19,609 bases of DNA, taken from CAYFMP01 sp964344215. GTDB taxonomy: Bacteria; Pseudomonadota; Alphaproteobacteria; Rhodospirillales; Casp-alpha2. Each line of letters starts with the position of its first letter. The stretch's first letter is position 1. Of the stretch, positions 16,169 to 19,609 are shown one piece after another. The notes under the pieces are model-generated. The model searched no databases, was not told the DNA's origin, and was given only the letters and a program-made list of their open reading frames with translations. Location of the stretch: positions 1-19,609 of the forward strand of contig CAYFMP010000070.1 in NCBI GenBank assembly GCA_964344215.1, given 5' to 3'. The position numbers and the translations under genes are program-made.

Positions 16169-16594
16169 ATGTCAGACCCGACTTATGCGGGCGATGTGTC
16201 GCCAAAGGAGGCATGGGAGATCCTGCAGGACGACCCGAGAGCGGTTCTGATCGACGTCAGAACGGATGCCGAGTTCGCCTATGTCGGCGTCCCCGACCTC
16301 AGCGCCCTCGGCAAGGAATTGGTGTGCATTCCTTGGAAGGTGTTTCCCGCCATGGATGTCGATCCGGGCTTCTCCGAGAAGCTGGCGACGACGGGTATAG
16401 AAAAGGAAACGGTCTTGTTGTTCCTGTGCCGGTCCGGCGTCAGGTCCCGTCACGCGGCCGAAAGGATGACCGCCGAAGGGTTCACGCGGTGTTTCAACAT
16501 CAGCTACGGTTTCGAGGGAGACCGGGATTCATCCAAGCACCGCGGAACGAAAAACGGTTGGAAGGTCGATGGCCTGCCCTGGGTTCAGGGTTAG
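16169..16594 (+). CDS. Rhodanese-domain sulfurtransferase-like protein
   Basis: A single-domain rhodanese of 141 residues. The domain starts VSPKEAWEIL and VLIDVRTDAEF (about 10-36). The active-site loop is CRSGVRS with catalytic C87, so sulfur transfer is plausible. Two further cysteines are C53 and C108. The start is ambiguous. The ATG at 16169 has AGGTG 9 bases upstream and gives the usual N-terminus; an in-frame GTG at 16157, directly after the upstream stop, would add four residues. It is the last gene of the kor-fpr cluster and converges on metZ with a 15-bp gap. The sulfur acceptor is unknown; iron-sulfur supply to KorB is one guess. Confidence 0.88.
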   Translation: MSDPTYAGDVSPKEAWEILQDDPRAVLIDVRTDAEFAYVGVPDLSALGKELVCIPWKVFPAMDVDPGFSEKLATTGIEKETVLLFLCRSGVRSRHAAERMTAEGFTRCFNISYGFEGDRDSSKHRGTKNGWKVDGLPWVQG

Positions 16595-16609
16595 TGATCG
16601 CAACCGGTT

Positions 16610-17815
16610 CTAACCATCGATTCGACCTAGAGCCCTGTCCAAGTCCTCGATAAGGTCGTCGGCATCCTCCAGCCCAACCGACAAGCGCAGCAGCCCGTCG
16701 CCGATTCCCAACTCGGCCCGCTCCTCCGCGGCCAGACGCTGATGCGTTGTCGTCGCCGGGTGTGTGATCAGGCTTTTTGCATCGCCGAGGTTGTTTGAAA
16801 TGTCGATAACCTGAAGGGCGTTGAGAACCCGAAAAGCCGACTCCTTTCCGCCATCAACTTCAAACGACACCAGGGTGCTGCCATCGGACATTTGCCGCAT
16901 CGCCAATTCGTGCTGCGGATGACTGGCGTGTCCGGGATAAAGAACCTTCCTGACGTTGGGGTGGTCGACCAGAAAATCGCAAATCCGCGCCGCGTTGGCG
17001 CAATGCTGCCGGACGCGGAGTTCCAGCGTTTCCAGCCCTTTCAACATCACCCACGCGTTGAACGGGCTCAACCCCGGTCCGGTATGGCGCATGAACGGAA
17101 CCAAGCAATCCTCGAAAAACGCCTGATCGTCGGTCAGTATGGCGCCGCCAAGCGTCCGGCCCTGGCCGTCGATATGCTTGGTCGCCGAATACATGACGAT
17201 ATCGGCGCCAAGTTCCAACGGACGTTGGAGAATGGGTGTCGCAAATACATTGTCGACGACCAGGCGGGCACCGGCCGCGTGCGCAAGGTCGGCCGCGGCC
17301 CGGATATCGATGACCTCCAGGGTCGGATTGGACGGGGTTTCCAGAAACACACATTGCGTAGGCGCGGAGAGCGCCGTTTCCCACTGCACTAGGTCGGTGC
17401 CGTCGATCAACACCGTATCGATCCCGAACCGCGGCAGTTGCTCGGTCAGGATATAATGGCACGAACCGAACAGCGCCCGCGACGCCACAACGCGGTCGCC
17501 CGCATTCAGTTGGCTGGCCAAGGCGGCGAACATCGCCGCCATGCCAGTCGCGGTAGAAGCGGAGAATCTGGCTCCTTCCAGCGAAGCCAGCCGTTCCTCG
17601 AACATGGTCAGCGTCGGATTGGCGTACCGTGAGTATATGTAGCGTTCCTCGTCGCCTTTGAACGCACCCTCCGCTTCCTCGGCGGAGCTATAGACGTACC
17701 CCGATGTCAGGAACAGGCCCTCGCTCGTCTCGTCGAAAGCCGAGCGCATGGTTCCACCCCGAACAAGCTTGGTCGTCTGGCGCCACGAATCCGTATTTGG
17801 CGTCTTCTTGCTCAT
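16610..17815 (-). CDS. metZ: O-succinylhomoserine sulfhydrylase
   Basis: A PLP enzyme of the Cys/Met metabolism family that makes homocysteine from O-succinylhomoserine and sulfide. The 401-residue protein has YSRYANPT (61-68), the SASTATGMAAM cofactor loop (85-95), the phosphate/ring site VVDNVFATP (186-194), and the PLP lysine K213 in YSATKHIDGQGR. The C-terminal SLGGxESL-type position reads NNLGDAKSLITHPATTTH, as in MetZ proteins rather than gamma-lyases. The start is set at ATG 17815, with AAGGA 8 bases upstream. The longer frame opens at a TTG in the terminator T-run, which is not credible; an in-frame ATG at 17833 lacks a good site. Expression is probably controlled by the SAM-II riboswitch and terminator just upstream. 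O-acetylhomoserine as substrate is not excluded. Confidence 0.94.
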   Translation of the reverse strand: MSKKTPNTDSWRQTTKLVRGGTMRSAFDETSEGLFLTSGYVYSSAEEAEGAFKGDEERYIYSRYANPTLTMFEERLASLEGARFSASTATGMAAMFAALASQLNAGDRVVASRALFGSCHYILTEQLPRFGIDTVLIDGTDLVQWETALSAPTQCVFLETPSNPTLEVIDIRAAADLAHAAGARLVVDNVFATPILQRPLELGADIVMYSATKHIDGQGRTLGGAILTDDQAFFEDCLVPFMRHTGPGLSPFNAWVMLKGLETLELRVRQHCANAARICDFLVDHPNVRKVLYPGHASHPQHELAMRQMSDGSTLVSFEVDGGKESAFRVLNALQVIDISNNLGDAKSLITHPATTTHQRLAAEERAELGIGDGLLRLSVGLEDADDLIEDLDRALGRIDG

Positions 17816-17846
17816 CTCAACATCCTTCGCCATCAGCGGCGTGCAC

Positions 17847-17875
17847 AAAAAAACCCCGACCGGGAGAGGTCAGGG
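17847..17875 (-). terminator. Intrinsic terminator of the metZ leader
   Basis: On the minus strand CCCTGACC (17875-17868) pairs with GGTCGGGG (17861-17854) in an 8-bp stem containing one G-T wobble, with a 6-base TCTCCC loop and seven T residues (17853-17847) directly behind. It lies 12 bases after the SAM-II aptamer and 31 bases before the metZ ATG. It is therefore the likely expression platform of the riboswitch rather than the end of another gene. Confidence 0.88.
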
Positions 17876-17887
17876 CTTCGTAGCACC

Positions 17888-17943
17888 GACCTTTTAGCGA
17901 TTTTTTTTACGTGGCCGCAAGCCGGTCGACCAAATCACCACGT
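17888..17943 (-). ncRNA. SAM-II riboswitch aptamer upstream of metZ
   Basis: The minus-strand sequence fits the SAM-II (metA motif) pseudoknot, which binds S-adenosylmethionine. P1 is ACGTGG (17943-17938) with CCACGT (17914-17909), 6 perfect pairs. The conserved loop element TGATTTG (17937-17931) is followed by GACCGGCTTGC. An A-rich linker leads to the conserved GCTAAA (17898-17893). GGTC (17891-17888) can pair with the loop GACC (17927-17924) to close the pseudoknot. The gene controlled makes the methionine precursor homocysteine, so SAM feedback is the expected logic. Assigned by motif recognition; no covariance model was run. Confidence 0.92.
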
Positions 17944-17951
17944 TGGCCGAA

Positions 17952-17979
17952 ACCATAACGGGCGCGGCCGTGGCGTCAA
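17952..17979 (-). promoter_or_regulatory. Probable metZ promoter
   Basis: On the minus strand TTGACG (17979-17974, 5/6 match to the -35 consensus) and TATGGT (17957-17952, 4/6 match to -10) are separated by 16 bp. The predicted transcription start, near 17945, falls right at the 5' edge of the SAM-II aptamer, which strongly supports the assignment. Confidence 0.6.
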
Positions 17980-18044
17980 GAAAAAAGGGATTGGAGCTCA
18001 GGACAAAGGGCGGACATTCTTCATTCCGTGTCGTACTCTCTCCC

Positions 18045-18063
18045 TATCCATCCTATATGGATA
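18045..18063. repeat. Perfect 7-bp inverted repeat upstream of tldD
   Basis: TATCCAT (18045-18051) and ATGGATA (18057-18063) are exact reverse complements around a CCTAT spacer. The repeat lies 62 bp before the tldD ATG in the 183-bp gap between the metZ riboswitch and tldD. The size and symmetry suit a dimeric repressor site, but no regulator is identifiable. It also contains TATATG, which could serve as a -10 element. Confidence 0.45.
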
Positions 18064-18125
18064 TGAAGCGATTGCTGTTCGGACTCAGACCGTTTCAGCA
18101 GGAACCGGTGGAGGACGACATCCGA

Positions 18126-19559
18126 ATGACCAACCTTGCCGCAACCGACGAGTTGTTTTTCAGCCGTGCCGGATTGGATCGAGGGCGCGTAGAGACGATT
18201 GTCGAGGAATCTCTGGACGGTGCCGATGACGGGGAGTTGTTCCTGGAATACCGGCAGGCGGAAAATGTCGTATTCGACGACGGGCAGGTCAAGAGTGCCG
18301 CCTACGACACCACTCAGGGCTTCGGGTTGCGTTCGATCGCCGGTGAAGCGACGGGATACGCCCATGCCTCGGAACTCGACACCGACGCCATCGAGCGGGC
18401 CAGTCAAACGGTTAAGGCGGTCTTGCGTGGCCACAGCGGCAGCATCGCAGAGGGGCCTGTCGGAACCAACCAACGCCTCTATGACGGGGACAGCCCTCTG
18501 AAAGCGTTGGACTTCGAAACCAAGGTTTCCTTGCTCGCCGAAATGGATGCATATGCCCGCAGCAAGGAATCGGGCGTCAAGCAGGTATCGGTCTCTCTTG
18601 CCGGCCAGTGGCAAGCGGTTCAGATCATCCGTCCCGGAGGCGAACGGGCGGCCGATATTCGGCCTCTCGTACGTCTCAACGTTTCCATAGTCGTCGAAAG
18701 AAAAGGTCGCATGGAGTTGGGCGGATACGGAACCGGCGGGCGAACGACCTATGATGCATATGTCGAACCGGAAAGCTGGAAGGCCTGTGTCGACGAAGCT
18801 TTACGTCAAGCCCTGGTCAATCTCGATTCCGTACCGGCGCCGGCCGGGGAGGTTCCGGTCGTGCTCGGTCCGGGGTGGCCGGGAATCCTGTTGCACGAGG
18901 CCATCGGCCATGGTTTGGAAGGCGACTTCAATCGCAAGAAGACGTCCGCATTCTCGGGCCTAATGGGGAAGCGAATCGCCTCGCCCGGGGTGACGGTGAT
19001 TGACGACGGCACCATCGACCGGCGCCGTGGTTCGCTGACCATCGACGATGAAGGCACACCGTCGCAGCGGACCGTCCTCATCGAGGACGGCATTTTGACC
19101 GGATACATGCAGGATCGCATGAACGCGAGGCTCATGGGAGTCGCCGCCACCGGCAACGGCCGCCGGGAGAGCTTCGCTCATGCCCCGATTCCGCGGATGA
19201 CCAACACCTACATGCTGAACGGAGAACACGATCCGGAAGAGATTCTGGAGTCGGTAGACAATGGTATCTACGCCGTCAGCTTCGGCGGCGGGCAGGTCGA
19301 TATCACGTCGGGCAAATTCGTCTTTTCGTGTACCGAAGCCTACCAGATCGAAAACGGTCGCATCGGCACCCCGCTCAAGGGTGCCACCCTCATCGGCAAC
19401 GGCCCTGACGTCCTGACGCGGGTATCCATGATCGGCAACGATATGGCGCTCGATCCCGGAATCGGCACCTGTGGCAAGGACGGTCAAGGCGTACCCGTCG
19501 GCGTCGGTCAACCAACCATCAGGATCGACGATCTGACGGTCGGCGGAACCGCCGTCTAG
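18126..19559 (+). CDS. tldD: TldD metalloprotease subunit
   Basis: A 477-residue catalytic subunit of the TldD/TldE cytosolic protease. The zinc motif HEAIGH (257-262, in LLHEAIGHGLEGDF) is intact, and the later GTCGKDGQGVPVGVGQP segment (447-463) supplies the conserved cysteine C449. Other family blocks are LEYRQAENVVFDDGQV (40-55) and GYGTGGRTTYD (200-210). The open frame runs 61 codons further upstream, but the ATG at 18126 gives the usual TldD N-terminus and has GGAGG 11 bases upstream; the extension includes leader DNA with the inverted repeat. It is divergent from metZ. The partner subunit gene pmbA lies about 6.5 kb away. Confidence 0.95.
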   Translation: MTNLAATDELFFSRAGLDRGRVETIVEESLDGADDGELFLEYRQAENVVFDDGQVKSAAYDTTQGFGLRSIAGEATGYAHASELDTDAIERASQTVKAVLRGHSGSIAEGPVGTNQRLYDGDSPLKALDFETKVSLLAEMDAYARSKESGVKQVSVSLAGQWQAVQIIRPGGERAADIRPLVRLNVSIVVERKGRMELGGYGTGGRTTYDAYVEPESWKACVDEALRQALVNLDSVPAPAGEVPVVLGPGWPGILLHEAIGHGLEGDFNRKKTSAFSGLMGKRIASPGVTVIDDGTIDRRRGSLTIDDEGTPSQRTVLIEDGILTGYMQDRMNARLMGVAATGNGRRESFAHAPIPRMTNTYMLNGEHDPEEILESVDNGIYAVSFGGGQVDITSGKFVFSCTEAYQIENGRIGTPLKGATLIGNGPDVLTRVSMIGNDMALDPGIGTCGKDGQGVPVGVGQPTIRIDDLTVGGTAV

Positions 19560-19575
19560 AGCGGGTCACGTTGAT

Positions 19576-19609
19576 ATGGAAGCGGCTGAGATCGGTTTTG
19601 CGGCCTGCC
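19576..19609 (+). CDS. Possible start of a downstream gene (cut by window edge)
   Basis: An open frame begins at ATG 19576, 16 bp after the tldD stop, and reads MEAAEIGFAAC to the window end. It has no clear Shine-Dalgarno, and eleven codons are too few to recognise a family. Its position directly after tldD on the same strand is the only support. Confidence 0.25.
   Translation, partial: MEAAEIGFAAC

Noticed and set aside
17816..17848. metZ starting at TTG 17848
   Set aside because: The TTG lies at the T-run of the intrinsic terminator; ATG 17815 has a well-spaced AAGGA.
17943..18125. 61-codon N-terminal extension of tldD
   Set aside because: It contains divergent leader DNA with the metZ promoter on the other strand and an inverted repeat, and TldD proteins normally start at the MTNLAATDEL-type position.

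Overview
The window is a GC-rich chromosomal segment, most likely from an alphaproteobacterium, possibly in or near the Rhodospirillales. The evidence is a SAM-II riboswitch upstream of metZ (an RNA class known mainly from Alphaproteobacteria), a DUF1244 gene, a lipid A/Kdo gene cluster with the alphaproteobacterial DUF374 acyltransferase, and the divergent purD/xseA arrangement. The species assignment is inference. No rRNA, tRNA, CRISPR array or intact mobile element was seen.

Layout. Bases 1-441 hold no convincing gene. They carry short repeats: an 85-bp element bounded by 8-bp inverted repeats, and four copies of a GGACA(T/C) motif spaced exactly 10 bp apart. A minus-strand pair follows, purD then a DUF1244 gene. 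Divergent from purD on the plus strand are xseA (exonuclease VII large subunit) and a secreted M23 peptidase, overlapping by 4 bp. From 11604 down to 4441 the minus strand carries a six-gene envelope cluster: pmbA, an MsbA-type ABC exporter, a DUF374 lysophospholipid-type acyltransferase, waaA, lpxK and an lpxL-like acyltransferase. From msbA onward the genes overlap or nearly touch, so msbA to lpxL is probably one transcript for lipid A-Kdo2 assembly and export.

From 11876 the plus strand carries korA-korB (2-oxoacid, probably 2-oxoglutarate, ferredoxin oxidoreductase), an FprA/adrenodoxin-reductase-type ferredoxin-NADP reductase and a rhodanese-domain protein. Together these could oxidise 2-oxoglutarate and pass electrons through ferredoxin to NADP. 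No ferredoxin gene lies in the window. Converging on them is metZ (O-succinylhomoserine sulfhydrylase). Its leader has a recognisable promoter, a SAM-II aptamer and an intrinsic terminator, with a potential antiterminator pairing that competes for the aptamer's pseudoknot strand. tldD, divergent from metZ, closes the window, so the partner genes pmbA and tldD flank the kor-fpr-rhodanese-metZ block.

Most of this is conserved metabolism. The most informative non-coding element is the metZ leader. The least explained sequences are the short repeats in the first 350 bases.
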